A stretch of 64,000 nt of DNA from Pollenia angustigena (Eukaryota > Arthropoda > Insecta > Diptera > Polleniidae): the NCBI GenBank assembly GCA_930367215.1, contig OV884059.1, positions 239,691,803 through 239,755,802 of the forward strand. The letters are read 5' to 3'. Numbering within the stretch: position 1 is the stretch's first letter; every line of letters starts with the position of its first letter. The notes under the pieces are model-generated. The model did not search any database. It had not been told where the DNA came from and was given only the letters and a program-made list of their open reading frames with translations. Position numbers and translations under genes: made by a program. This document shows, piece after piece, positions 11,958 to 22,462 of this stretch.

Positions 11958-12235
11958 GTTAAAGTTTGATGTTTGACTGTTGGCATAACGGGCATCGCAG
12001 TGGTGCAGTGGGTAGAACTCAAAGATCTTCCGAAGATAGAATGTGGTGATTCTTGAAACATGTAAAGATCAACCCGGTTCGAATCCCAGCTCAGCCGGGA
12101 AAAATTGTCAATAAATTTAAATAAAAATAACAAGTTGTAAAAATTGTTTCCCTCAAGTGAAAATAATTTTATGAAAATTAAATTTGATGAATTCAAGCCT
12201 AATTAAAGGAATATAAGAAATTAAATTAATTTTTA
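11958..12235 (+). mobile_element. tRNA-derived SINE-like copy (plus strand)
   Basis: Starts with GTTTGATGTTTGACTG. It has a perfect pol III A box TGGTGCAGTGGG (12001-12012) and B box GGTTCGAATCC (12076-12086), then CCCAGCTCAGCCGGG and an AT-rich tail containing AAGTTGTAAAAATTG and CCTAATTAAAGGAATAT. The 5' leader and 3' tail are shared with the otherwise different SINE-like heads at 28187, 40398 and 40960. Confidence 0.7.
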
Positions 12236-12953
12236 TAAAACTTTTCGAATAAATAATTTCAGATTTTGTATGAAATAAATTTAAAATTTAAAAAATGCCT
12301 AAATATTTTAATTAAAAAATGTGTTTGAATTACTCATAATCTGTTGTTTAATATTGGAATAATTAAGTTTTTTTTTTATTCTAAAATTGTTATAAGAACA
12401 GATTTTGGTAGTTTATAAGCGTTACTTCGAGCGATTAAACCTCAAAACAACCTCACTAATTGCACTTTATCATAATTTCAAGAATATAATATGTTTTGGT
12501 TTTAGTTTCTGGCCAGTTTTCCGCCGAATTTATGTCTTAATGCCATTAAAAAAAACCTAGTGACAGTAACTAGTAACTGTGTAATATCGTAAATATTTTG
12601 AAATTTTCAAATACAAACTCGTCTAACTTTTAATGTTTGCTTTTTAAAATGGAGCTGTTCAGTTTTTATCCCAGTATTTTATAACATTGTTTTACTCATT
12701 TTTCAAGGAAAAATTTTAAAAAATTAATAGAAATTTTAGTACATAAATTTTTTTTTGTTTTGAATATTTTTATTTTCTACCAATATTTTTGAATTAAAAA
12801 TTCTAAAACTACAAATCAAATTTTTTTATTATATTGATATGAATAAATTCAGCTTGGAATATTTGAATTTACTTAAAAAGAATTATAGAACATTTTTGAA
12901 AATCCAATTTATCAAAAAATTTTTATAGTAAATTTTATTTAAAAATATCTAAA
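12236..12953. other. AT-rich stretch without recognised gene
   Basis: No coding or repeat family recognised. Confidence 0.4.
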
Positions 12954-13353
12954 TACAGTGAGCAAAAAAAAACTTGTACACTTGTTAAATTAAAATAAAA
13001 ACACAGAGATAAAAGTAAATCATAAGGAAGGGGAAGCAGTTAATCTACGAATCCAAGTGCAGGCAGATTTACGTCCATCACTTCCAAATATGTATTTGAA
13101 TACGTATGGAGAAAGTAAAGGGAAGCACTTAATCCACGAAAAATTTTTCATACTGTTAAGCACGGTGCCGGCAATATTATGGTTTGGGGGTGTATGAGTG
13201 CTAATAGAGTACGTAACCTTGTGCGTATCGATGGAATCATGAATAAATTAGATTATTTAAATTTCCTAAAAAATACTTTGTCAAAATCCAGCCAAAAAAT
13301 TGGTTACGGGAATTCTTCCGTTATCGTAAGGGAATGGTTGCTTTATAACACAA

Positions 13354-13977
13354 CCCAGCAAAAACTTTACTTACAATTCTACTTTTAATGACTTCAAGAA
13401 TTCATTACTTTGTAGCTTTATTCGCCACTTTTTGGATTATTAGTTATATATTAAATAATAACTTTATTATTATATCTTAAATATACAGAAAAATTTATAT
13501 TTTCATTATGACAATAAAAATGTCATTATAGTCATTATAGTCAAAAAACATAGTTTTTTAATACAAAAACTACACTGCCCCGGTAGACTAGCTGGTAGAG
13601 AGCTAGTCTATCAGCACCGAGGTGGCGGGATCAAATCCCGCCAGAGACAGAAAAAAAATAAAAAATAAAATAAAGTAAAATAGAATAAGAAAAAATAAAA
13701 ATAAAATAATTAAAAAAAAAAAAAAAAATAAAAAATTAAAAAAAAATAATAAAAAATTTTTTACTTTATTGACTTTATGTAACTATATATTTTTATAAAA
13801 ATTTTAAGTATAAAAAAAACATATTATTTTTTAGATTATAATAGGCTAAATTATAAAGGATTACTTTTGGGACATCTCGAACAAAAATAAGTACTTTTTC
13901 TAGTAGAAAAGTAAGTAGACGGCTCGCCAAATTCTCATTATTTTTCTGCTTATTTTGTAAGCAAAGTTTTTGCTGGG
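13354..13977. mobile_element. MITE with CCCAGCAAAAACTTT ends inside Tc1 element
   Basis: Left end CCCAGCAAAAACTTTACTTA (from 13354) is mirrored by TAAGCAAAGTTTTTGCTGGG (to 13977). It sits exactly between two parts of the Tc1 transposase. Its interior contains a tRNA-like segment at 13573-13655 and long A/AAT runs. The target duplication could not be assigned, so the superfamily is open. Confidence 0.7.
13573..13655 (+). mobile_element. tRNA-derived SINE-like head with A-rich tail
   Basis: Contains TAGCTGGTAGAG, a good A box, and GGGATCAAATCCCGCC, a B-box-like T arm able to pair, followed directly by a long A/AAT tail. The 5' end GCCCCGG is not complementary to the 3' end, so an intact tRNA acceptor stem is lacking. 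A SINE copy is more likely than a tRNA gene. Confidence 0.55.
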
Positions 13978-14106
13978 AAGTTTTGCCTCATCCTCCCCAG
14001 AGCCAGGATTTAGACCCGATTGAGCATTTGTGCGCTCATATGAAAACAAAATTAAGAGATTACCACATATCCGGAACAAAATCCTTAAAAAACGCGCTCA
14101 AAGATA

Positions 14107-14804
14107 TGGGCATTTCCTGGGGTCAAGAACGTACGTTCGTACGCTTTTGATATACAAATAATATAGAAAATAAAACTTTTCGTAGCATTTTTTTGCGATT
14201 CTTGATGGATTCATCGAGTTTAAGTTTTCACAATAAGAGTTATAAGCGTGTGGTCACAAACGTAAGCAAAATAGAAGTCAACTTCGGCTGACAGTAGTGA
14301 AATGTAAAAATCAGTGTAATGAAACGGAATTTTCAAAAGTGATTAATTAATTTTAAAAGTGTATTAATGTTGGTCTCCATCCAGTATTTGGCTTATGTAC
14401 CGGTCGCGAACGTACGGATCGCGAACGTACGATTTTTCCATATGTTTTTGTATTATTATCACCATGCATTTTACCATAAATGTCTTCAAATTTCTTTAAC
14501 AAAAAAAATTAATACTTCTTTTACAATAGATTGTAATGGAGGGATTATGAAGAAAGAGTGTAAACATAACATATTTCTTGCATGTAAAATAAGTATACAA
14601 AAATGTCTTTAGAAGTAGAAAATACAGGAAATTATAAAATTTTCCAGTTTCCAGCACAATTTCTTCAAGTAAAACTGCTGAGATATGTTATGAAACCATT
14701 CTTTTATAAGAACATAGACTTGTTTCTTATAATAACAAATAAAAGACGATGATAATCAACATTTTATTTTTTCATTCTGGTAGACCATTCTGGGGAAAAG
14801 CCCA
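14107..14804. mobile_element. TA-flanked MITE (698 bp) inside Tc1 transposase
   Basis: Starts TGGGCATTTCC and ends in the inverse GGAAAAGCCCA, with TA at 14105-14106 and 14805-14806. It lies between coding for NALKD and WSSIPQVV of the Tc1 protein. Its last 165 bp are closely matched at 53465-53482 plus 55513-55646. It carries an odd GC-rich motif GCGAACGTACG twice near 14405-14430. Confidence 0.7.
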
Positions 14805-15196
14805 TATCTGGAGTTCTATTCCCCAAGTAGTTTAAACAAATCTAGTCCATTCGATGCCAAGAAGACTTCTTTCTGTTAAAGAAGATAAAGGACACCATAC
14901 AAAATACTGAAAACCTAAATATTTTAATCTTTTTTAAAGTAACGTTAAGTTTTTTTGTCTTGTACAACTATTTTTTTGTTTATGAGTTTAAGCATATTTA
15001 AGTTTTTGTTGTTTTTTTAACGTTAAGATATACAAAATGAAAAAGAAGTTTTATTATAATAAAATATAATTAAAAAATAGATCTTTAAATTTAATTAGTG
15101 TGAAACAAAAGTTATAATATGATTTTACTTTAATCTCTGAGTTTTCTTTTATTTTAATTTAGCAAGTGTACAAGTTTTTTTTTTTGGCTCACTGTA

Positions 15197-15715
15197 TATC
15201 GGAATTTCATTCGATTTTATAAAATTTAATAACACAAACATTTCAACAAAAAATCTTAAATTAAAATTGTTTTTATTTTCTTTTATAAAATAGAAATTAT
15301 AATAAAAAAAAATTTTAATTTTGTACATAATTCATATCTTACAGCTTTGCATACAGCCAAAGCAACAGACAAATACAAAAATATAGAAAAAAAAATATTT
15401 ATTGTCTTACAACCCAGAACAAAAAAAAAAAAAAGAATGTCATAACTTTCGATGAAGCCATGATGCTGGGCAGTATGCCCGAATGGAGATTATATTCTAA
15501 CGATAACGAAAAATATGAAAAACTACTTTGCCACAGGCGCAACTACGGAAGCACTGTTTTGTCAATTCATCATTTAGGTCAAAAGCTTTTCAAAATTCTT
15601 GTCTTTATACAAATAAACAAATAACAAAAAAAAAAAAATATTTCATTAATATATTTGTTCATTTTAAATATGTATGTATGTGTGCATGTTTTATATTAAA
15701 GAAAGTAATTAAAAT
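15197..15715. other. AT-rich stretch without recognised gene
   Basis: Low-complexity A runs; the frame at 15528-15779 has no family features. Confidence 0.4.
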
Positions 15716-16850
15716 AAAAACAAGTAGGAGTGCTAAATTCGGCTATGCCGAATTTTATAAACCCTTCACCATGGTGTAATAAGGACGGAAAGTTATGTAA
15801 ATACCGTTATATCTAAGATATATATAAATCTATTTTGGGCCCGCACACATTTTGTCGGATTTTTTGTACCTTATTTGAAAATTTTCGATCTTTCCGTTCT
15901 CTCGTCAAAGTAAAAAAGTCTAAAAAAGAAAAAATAAACAACCCTTTTTTTGATATAAAAAACAACAGCAGTCTTGTTATTTTGCTCATATCTCAGCCAT
16001 TTATAGACCAATCTGGCTGAATTTGTGTAGAAAACAATTTCGGACTATATGTGACATAAATGTAAAAGCTCTCGTCATATATGGGATCTTCGGAAAACGC
16101 ATTTTAACGGTTAGACGGACAGAAGGACAGAATTGGTATCATGTCATAACGTCCAGTGTCATAGTGTCTATGCACACTTTTAAAATTGTCATAAAGTCCA
16201 TGGACACTGTGATACGTTTTGGAGTGACACTGGACGTTATGACATGCCACCACAAATTTACATCGTTAAATCAACTTCGGTTCTTATAAGGACCCAACCG
16301 ATCTTCACGAAATACAGCAGCGTGATTTCTAGTCTTATGAGACTATGCAGGCTTAAGTAGGCTTAAGGACTACTAACTTTTTTTCCTAGAGTAGGTTTTA
16401 TATGTGTCCTATGCTTGAGACCGATCTTTACCAAATTTAATAGTATACCTTAAATAATTTATCAATAAATATTGGGAATTAAGGACATCAAAATTAATGA
16501 ATAGACTCTTTTGTATTCCCGAAAGTAACTTCGAACAATCGGTGTATTCCACAACCAATTTTTGTTGGATTTTTTTGTAACATAAATATTATTATTTTTT
16601 GGGTGGTTTTTCCATAATTGGGTTCACAACTCTTTCGCTACTGAAACAATTTGACACCAAAATTATTCTTTATTTTTTTTTTAAGTCGTGGGCTTGCTGT
16701 CGTGTTTTCAGCGGGCGGACAGATGGACATGGCTAAATCGAATTACTCAAGAGTCCAGGATGAATACTACAAAAGTTTCACATGGAATGACAAACTGAGT
16801 ATACCATCACTTTTCACTAGTGCTGGATGGTAAAAATATTGTAAAATTTA
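15716..16850 (+). repeat. Hairpin-ended dispersed fly repeat, long copy
   Basis: Begins ACAAGTAGGAGTGCTAAATT with a hairpin (TTCGGCTATGCCGAA), and ends near GACAAACTGAGTATACC. Internal words such as CCGATCTTCACGAAAT and GACAGATGGACATGGCTAAA recur in the copies at 34193-35330, 56004-56903 and 58068-58740. It is interrupted by a small MITE (16135-16251). Confidence 0.65.
16135..16251. mobile_element. Short GTCATAACGTCCAGTG MITE (117 bp)
   Basis: Left CATGTCATAACGTCCAGTGT and right ACACTGGACGTTATGACATG are inverted, with outer GGT(A/G)(T/G)C. Flanks ACAGAATT and ACAAATTT match at 6 of 8 positions, consistent with a decayed 8-bp duplication. It is a deletion version of the 507-bp element at 30062-30568. 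Confidence 0.65.
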
Positions 16851-17949
16851 AAGGGTAAAAAGCTTGCCCATCCTCATAAAATACAAACATTGTCCAAGGC
16901 CTAAATAAACACTCGATTCAATATTATTTTTCAATTTCCAGCATGGGCCAACAATTGATGCAATAATTTCATTTCTCTTTTCAAATACAAGCAAATTGCA
17001 AAATATTTCATTTATCAAAAGGAAGCTTGCTTACACAGCAATTAAACGAACACAGATAACTATAACGTATGAACGTTACGGTTACCCACAACTTGACTAC
17101 ATCTTCTAGATGCAGTTGCCGTAATATCTAGAGATTTTCCTTAAACAATTACTATAGTTACACGACCCAATATAAAAACTTTTTTTCAGCGCATAGCAAA
17201 CATTCGTTTGAGCATTTTTTATTTAAATAAAAGTTTATACTGTTGTATATCAACATTTAAAATTTTCAGTTTAATTAATGAAATGAAAGCAACTTTTATT
17301 TGTGTAATTTAACATTCTGCTCGTATTTGATTAATTGAACTTCCCAAAAATTGAAAATATTTTACAACAAAGAAAATATCAACTCGGTTTCTGTTTGAGT
17401 TCCATGTGTTTCATTTCGACGTTAAATATTTAATCATCTACGTCATAGACTGTGTTTTATTCAGGCGAACAGATTACACACAAATAACATTAATTTCACA
17501 GAAAATATTTCATTTAAAAAACATTTGTATATGTGATTTTTTCCTGGCCCGGCACTTATATTTCCATCAAAGTATACAAATTATTTTTTTTTAAATAAGT
17601 TTGAATGAAAAAATCCAATTATTATGAGACAAAAAAGTTCGAAGAAACGATTATTTTTCAACAACATTTTACAAACTCAACTAAAACCGTTTTTAACTTT
17701 TAGACGGACCAGTTTAAACAATGGAATAAATAATAAATTTTACACAAAGAATAGATTAAAAAACAAGTTATTAATTTTAATTACTGTCTAGAAAAAGGAG
17801 AAGGACTTAAATTACTGCTAAAAAAACATTAAATTGGGTATGCAGTACGTTTTAAATATAAATGCAGCAACGCAGTAATATTGTGTAAAACTCTTAGTGA
17901 AGCGAGAATTTGCAATTATTCAACACTTCTACTTCCACTTAAATCTACA
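16851..17949. other. AT-rich stretch without recognised gene
   Basis: No coding family or known repeat recognised in 1.1 kb. Confidence 0.4.
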
Positions 17950-18085
17950 TCTGCAAGCCGGGCACATGGCGTTTTAACATAATTCGGGTACGCTGAATCC
18001 AACGGTGCTTGCTGTTTATTTAAGGTTATCTCTTGTTTTCGAGATATACCGTTATTTCGAAAATGGAGGAGGTTGCGCAACATAT
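17950..18085 (+). repeat. Dispersed noncoding repeat, inverted copy at 51950-52070
   Basis: GGCGTTTTAACATAATTCGG, then TACGCTGAATCCAA, and CGAGATATACCGTTATTTCG recur as inverse complements with the same spacing near 51960-52060. No reading frame is conserved between the copies. Confidence 0.6.
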
Positions 18086-18335
18086 ATTCGCGTAACCCAA
18101 AAACGGTTTAGTTTATTGAAATTACTAAAAAACCCGAAATTCCGCAATAAAATTTCCTTTAAGATTTTTCCTTAAGAATTTTTGTCTTGTTTGTAGGCTT
18201 CTATATTTTTGTAGACATATAAACGAAGCACAGTACAAAACAAGCCATTAATGATTAAAATCTGTTAGCAATTTTTGAAATTAATCACAAAAGTCGAAAA
18301 ATTTTAATTAATTTAAGAATTTCATAAAACGCAAT

Positions 18336-18628
18336 ATTTGCATGGGAGTCCCCCTAAGAAGTGGAGATAAGGGGCAAGTATGTCTTGAGAAAATGTTAAG
18401 AACAAATAACTAATGGAGGTCGGTCATACATTTTATCCCACTAGGGGCGACTCCTGGGTGTTTATGGGACTTTTTCTTCAATATAATTCTTTGTATGGGA
18501 GCCGCCTTGAGGAAGTGCGATAGCGGGTAGGTATGTTAGAAATAAATGATTGAGATGAAAAATAAGGTGGGATTGGTCATACCTTTGACCCATCTAGGGG
18601 CATCCTAGGCGATGCAGGGGCGAAATTT
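18336..18628. repeat. Two diverged tandem units, about 145 bp
   Basis: GCATGGGAGTCCCCCTAAG (18340) and GTATGGGAGCCGCCTTGAG (18494) begin parallel units. Each continues through a GATA(A/G)(G/C)GGG segment to GGTCATAC...CCCA(C/T)(T/C)AGGGGC. Noncoding. Confidence 0.6.
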
Positions 18629-18772
18629 AAGAGTTTCAACCATTAAAATATGGCGGTTTAATTAAATTCTTAAATTTTCCAATTTTTTAGGAATATTCAA
18701 AGTAGAATGATTTCGATAACCATATCGGGCATGCTGCTGGTGTCTCATAATAAATAAAAGAAAAATTAATTT

Positions 18773-19346
18773 TCCTTACTGACTGGAGCCATTCCATTCC
18801 TGCTCCAATTCAGAATAAAAGGAGCGATACGGACTCTGCTATACGGGGGGGATCACAGGCGATTTTGGAAAACACCAGAGCGTGCAGGGTCTCCAAGGAA
18901 ATGTGGGGATCCTATGATCCGGAAACTACAAAAATTCGTCTGTCGCTATCGAAAAGGGACTGTAGACTTCTGGTAGGTTTTATTACGGATTATTGTTGGA
19001 CTGTGGTATACGCCCAGAGGGCGGGTCGGTTAAATAGTGACAATTGTAGATTCTGTGGGGTACCAGGGGAAAAGGAGACAGTGGAGCATTTACTCTGCTA
19101 CTGTCCGGCACTCGTGCGCTCCAGGGCGAATTGTCTGGGAGATCATTACTTCCAAGGTCTCGGGGAGGTCTCCGGAATTGGGTTAATGAGACTCCTGGCA
19201 TACGTCAAGAGAGTGTGGGGTACTCTGAGTACCATTACATCGGAATGACCTTTTTCTTCTGTGGACTATCGTACAACGTGGTAACGCTAGGGACCTATTT
19301 GGTCTATGCGGGGTCTTTGTGACCGGCCACTCTAACCTAACCTAAC
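18773..19346 (+). pseudogene. Non-LTR retrotransposon 3' end (RNase H region/zinc tail), 5' truncated
   Basis: The open frame from the left junction to the TGA at about 19248 encodes the C-terminal part of a LINE polyprotein: DTDSAIRGGSQ, RLSLSKRDCRLLVGFIT, then a terminal zinc-binding segment C-R-F-C-x11-H-L-L-C-Y-C-P-A-L. The same arrangement occurs on the minus strand at 45484-46142, where the RNase H motif WVRGHQGIEGND is kept. The short 3' UTR ends in CTCTAACCTAACCTAACC. LINE insertions are commonly 5' truncated like this. The clade is probably an RNase H-bearing I/LOA-type lineage, by inference. Confidence 0.75.
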
Positions 19347-19399
19347 CTGACTTGATATAGTTACTCAATAGCTACGCATTAATGCATAAAGAAGTTATC

Positions 19400-19760
19400 C
19401 CAACAAAAAATTTGGCTTCTAACAAAGCAGGTTTGAAGGGTTCGCTTACCACCTCGCTTACGGAAGACATGAATTTTATACGGTGAGTTCCCACTTTAAA
19501 ACAATAAATTTTTTACACAAAATGCGCTTTATGTAGCGCATATAAAAACTGATGAACGTACCTATCAGCTTTACACATTGAATGTTTTTTTACAGTTATT
19601 TTTTGGTATTCTCCCGTACAAACCTCTTTCGTAGTAAGAGAATACCGTGGCACTTGAAATGTTACTTTTTCTTTTATAAAACTTGTTAAGAGTTCTTCCT
19701 TTTACTTACTTTACTGCATATATGTATGTATTTTTGCGTAGGGCATAATTGTGATTTTTT
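19400..19760 (+). repeat. Dispersed noncoding repeat, second copy at 32725-33085
   Basis: Both copies carry GCTTACGGAAGACATGAATT, GAGTTCCCACTTT, ATCAGCTTTACACA and GTTAAGAGTTCTT in the same order. About 360 bp, roughly 75% identical by eye; no coding frame shared. Both are flanked by AAGCAGGTTTG-type words inverted as CAAACCTGCTT in the better copy. Confidence 0.65.
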
Positions 19761-19765
19761 TTTAA

Positions 19766-19898
19766 CCCATTAAGGCCCGAGCCATGATCCCATTTTTTAT
19801 TGTTTATACCTAAATATGAAAGAAAACAAATTTTGGGCAAATCGGATACGTGGGAACCCAGATAACCCACGTTGCGAAAACGCAACGTTGGGCCTTAA
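19766..19898. mobile_element. piggyBac-type terminal fragment or tiny MITE with hairpin
   Basis: TTAA (19762-19765) is followed by CCCATTAAGGCCCGAG, and a perfect hairpin ACGTTGCG-AAAA-CGCAACGT lies at 19869-19888, followed by TTGGGCCTTAA. The same layout (TTAA, CCC, then a GTTGC hairpin followed by TTGGGC) occurs at 60077-60235 beside piggyBac coding. Assignment by that analogy. Confidence 0.5.
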
Positions 19899-20150
19899 CG
19901 ATATGCGTTCTGTGTGATTATGCAAATGAAAGTCATATCAGAGCACCGATAGAGACAAGTCAGATATCATCATCATATTCTAAATCATCTAACCGTTCCG
20001 AAGTTCCTATACAATTCCTTTATCATCCGATTTAGCCTGGGTGATAACAATTTCTAACAGAACCAAGAAAATCTTAATCTTAAATCTTAACGAAAATTTA
20101 AACATATTTTGTTGAATTTAAATATATTATTTAATTAAATTTAAATTAGT

Positions 20151-20479
20151 CCTCCAACAAGAATTCACAACCATATTATGGTTGCCTCCAAGCACGTTAT
20201 GGTTAATAATAACTTAAATATGTTTAGCACTTATAATAGCATGGTTAGTTTTCAACCCTAGAATGATGCTCTTATTAAAGAGGAAAATACTATTGTTAAT
20301 TTAATAACATATTATTGTCATATTTAACCAAAACATGTTTATAGGCAACCATAATATGGCTGTGGCTTCTTAATAGAGGACTAATTTAACCATAAGATGA
20401 TTGTCTGTGACAAAAATAGCATGGTTAAATGAAACAAAATATGTTTTAATTTTCCTTTAAAAATAGTTTTGTTGGAGGT
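20151..20479. mobile_element. MITE with CCTCCAACAA ends and AACCATAATATGGTT palindromes
   Basis: CCTCCAACAA (20153) is inverted as TTGTTGGAGG (to about 20478). The interior repeats the palindromic word AACCATA(A/T)TATGGTT and relatives (GCATGGTTA, AACATGTTT) at least five times. Similar words continue outside to about 20680 and again around 58880-59000. Confidence 0.55.
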
Positions 20480-21000
20480 GACCGTATTTAAACATATTTT
20501 TTCTCTACGTGTGGTAATAACAAGATCGTACTTGATTAAGGAATTCATAGTATGACTAAAATAGGCATGCCGAGGGCTGGTTCAATCATAATATGGTTGT
20601 AGTTATTAGGACGATTTAAATACAATATTTTTTTTAATCTTTTGTCATCAGTGAACATTTAGCAACATATTTTTTCTGAGTGATCGAAAAAAAAAATTCT
20701 AGTACGCTAATTTATATAGTTACTGGAAATGGCAACGAAAACATCTTGTAAGAACTATATTCATATTTATTCGTTTTTATATTCAAATCTTGTTTAGCAA
20801 ATTTTATGAAATGAAGCTCATAGAATAAATTCGAAAAAATAAAAAATGTTGATTGCGTCTTTAGGAAATATCGCCCAAAGAAAAGTGGCCCAAATGAAGA
20901 ACCGCCCAAAAGAACATGAAAAATGACCCAAAAAGTTATATATGAAATTTTGCCCAAAAGAAACGAAAAGGAGCCCAAAATAAAAATGAAAAATGACCCG

Positions 21001-21535
21001 ACTTCGCAGATAAGCTTTAGTTATCGAAGCCAGTATTTGTTATACCCTAGAGGAGAAAATCCTTGCGCCTGGCCGAAGGCCGGCTGGGCAGAGAAGATTT
21101 AGTTAGCGAAGCCGGTACTTGTTATACCATAAAGGAAAAAATCCTTGCGCCCGCCCAAAGGCCGTCTGTATAACAATACCGGCTTCGCTAACTAAAGCTT
21201 CTCTGCGCAGACGGTCTTTGGGCGGGCGCAAGGATTTTTTCCTTTATGGTATAATTAGAACCGATTTCGCTAAGTAAAGCTTCTCAAATCTGCCTTGTTC
21301 GAACGAAGGCCGACTTCGCAGATAAGCTTTAGTTATCGAAGCCAGTATTTGTTATACTATAGAGGAGAAAATCCTAGCCCCCGGCCGAAGGCCGGCTGTG
21401 CAGAGAAGCTTTAGTTAGCGAAACCGGTTTTTGTTATACCATAGAGCAGAAAATCCTTGCCTCCGGCCGAAGGCCGGCTGTGCATAGAAGCTTTAGTAAG
21501 CGAAGCCGGTATTGTTATACAGACGGCCTTTGGGC
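21001..21535. repeat. Cluster of 82-bp GC-rich hairpin units, both orientations
   Basis: Units carry GAAGCCGGTA, GTTATACCATAGAGGAGAAA, CCGGCCGAAGGCCGG and GAGAAGCTTTAGTTA. Direct copies start near 21001, 21104, 21320 and 21417; an inverted copy runs 21175-21262. Unit length is 82 bp in the clearest case (30270-30440). Confidence 0.75.
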
Positions 21536-21558
21536 GGGCGCAAGGATTTTTTCCTCTA

Positions 21559-22030
21559 CACAGAAAAAATTAAAAATTGTCTCTAATCACCAAGTTTGTT
21601 CCAAATTCATAGAATCAAGCAACCCATTTGTTGATTTTGCACCTATTACCAAAATGATTATATTGATTACTAAAAATTGTAAAAATTTAATATTTTGAAT
21701 ATTTTTTTCTCAATTAATGATATTTTTAAATTTAATTAAAAAAAACTTGGCCATTTTATACAAAGTGTTGATTGATTTCGACAATTTCCAACAACAATTT
21801 CACAAGTTTGAATTATTTTGTTTTAAACGAAATAACTTTTTGTTATTTAATTAATTTTTTAATTCAAAATTTATTTCAAAACAACTAAAATGTTAATTAA
21901 ATCAAAATTATATATATAATTTTCATTAAACAAAAAAAAATGATTGATTCAATTATCACATTAATTAAATTTAAATACTTTTTAAATAATTTTTTTGATT
22001 GATAAAAAACTACTAATAATTTTTTCTGTG
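21559..22030. mobile_element. TA-flanked MITE (472 bp), CACAGAAAAAATTA ends
   Basis: CACAGAAAAAATT begins at 21559 and its inverse AATTTTTTCTGTG ends at 22030, flanked by TA (21557-21558, 22031-22032). The flanks join to TCCTCTATGGTATAA, which matches uninterrupted copies such as TCCTTTATGGTATAA at 21240, so the insertion point is confirmed by an empty site. Confidence 0.85.
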
Positions 22031-22462
22031 TATGGTATAACAAATACTGGCTCCGATAACTAAAGCTTATCTGCGAAGTCGGCCTTCGTTCGAAACAAGG
22101 CAGATTTTAGAAGCTTTACTAAGCGAAACCGGTACTTGTTATACTATAAAGGAAAAAATCCTTGCGCCCGCCCAAAGACCGTCTGCGCAGAGAAGCGCAA
22201 GAGGAGAAAATCCTTGCACCCGGCCATAGGCCGGCTATGCTTTCGAGTTTGTCCACGGACACTATGACACTGGACGTTATAATGAAAAATCACCAAATTT
22301 AAAAAACGAAATAGTAACGAAAAAAAGCCCAACAATTTTGGGTCACTTTTTATATGAATTCAGGCCCAATTTTACATGGAATTTTTTTTGGGCGATTTTT
22401 CATTTATTTTTTTTTTTTTGGCCATTTTTCTTTGGGCGATTTTTCCTACAGCCGTTGATTAC

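Larger units (their letters stand above)
13090..14910 (+). pseudogene. Tc1-family transposase, broken into three blocks
   Basis: Block 1 (about 13130-13350) encodes HGAGNIMVWGCMSANRV and then LVRIDGIMNKLDYLNFL, the Tc1 core around the first catalytic region. Block 2 (13978-14104) encodes PQSQDLDPIEHLWAHMK, the conserved P-D-L-N-P-I-E-x-x-W segment with the third catalytic acid. Block 3 (14805-14910) encodes NLVHSMPRRLLSV, the Tc1 C-terminus, and ends at TGA. The blocks are in the family's normal order and separated exactly by two MITEs. The region bearing the second catalytic Asp and most of the DNA-binding domain are absent. It cannot encode a working enzyme. Confidence 0.8.
12956..15194 (+). 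mobile_element. Tc1-like transposon with both ends (2239 bp), nested insertions
   Basis: Terminal inverted repeats start CAGTGAGCAAAAAAA at 12956 and end in its inverse at 15194, with the match running on through CTTGTACACTTG. TA dinucleotides flank both sides (12954-12955, 15195-15196), the Tc1/mariner duplication. It holds three separated pieces of a Tc1 transposase, interrupted by insertions at 13354-13977 and 14107-14804. Subtracting these leaves under 1 kb, so the element had also lost part of its N-terminal coding region. Confidence 0.85.
20857..22453. mobile_element. Non-autonomous MULE-type element (1597 bp) with nested repeats
   Basis: The ends match the autonomous MULE at 28820-32106: TTAGGAAATATCGCCCAAAG at left and CTTTGGGCGATTTTTCCTAC with ACAGCC at right. 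Flanks GTTGATTGC (20848-20856) and GTTGATTAC (22454-22462) agree at 8 of 9 bases, a 9-bp MULE duplication. Subterminal GGGC/GCCC-ATTTTTC words line both arms. There is no transposase. The interior is filled by 82-bp GC-rich units (21001-21535, 22033-22200) and a TA-flanked MITE (21559-22030). Confidence 0.8.

Noticed and set aside
11834..12196. 120-codon minus-strand reading frame
   Set aside because: It runs through a head-to-head SINE foldback; its residues come from tRNA-like heads and tails, so it is not a gene.
13573..13655. Possible tRNA gene
   Set aside because: A and B boxes are present, but the 5' and 3' ends cannot form an acceptor stem and a long A-rich tail follows directly, as in a SINE.
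18983..19201. Minus-strand frame in the LINE tail
   Set aside because: Antisense to the recognised LINE C-terminus.
19321..19346. Telomeric TTAGG array
   Set aside because: Only about three units, at the exact 3' end of a LINE copy; better explained as the LINE's tail.
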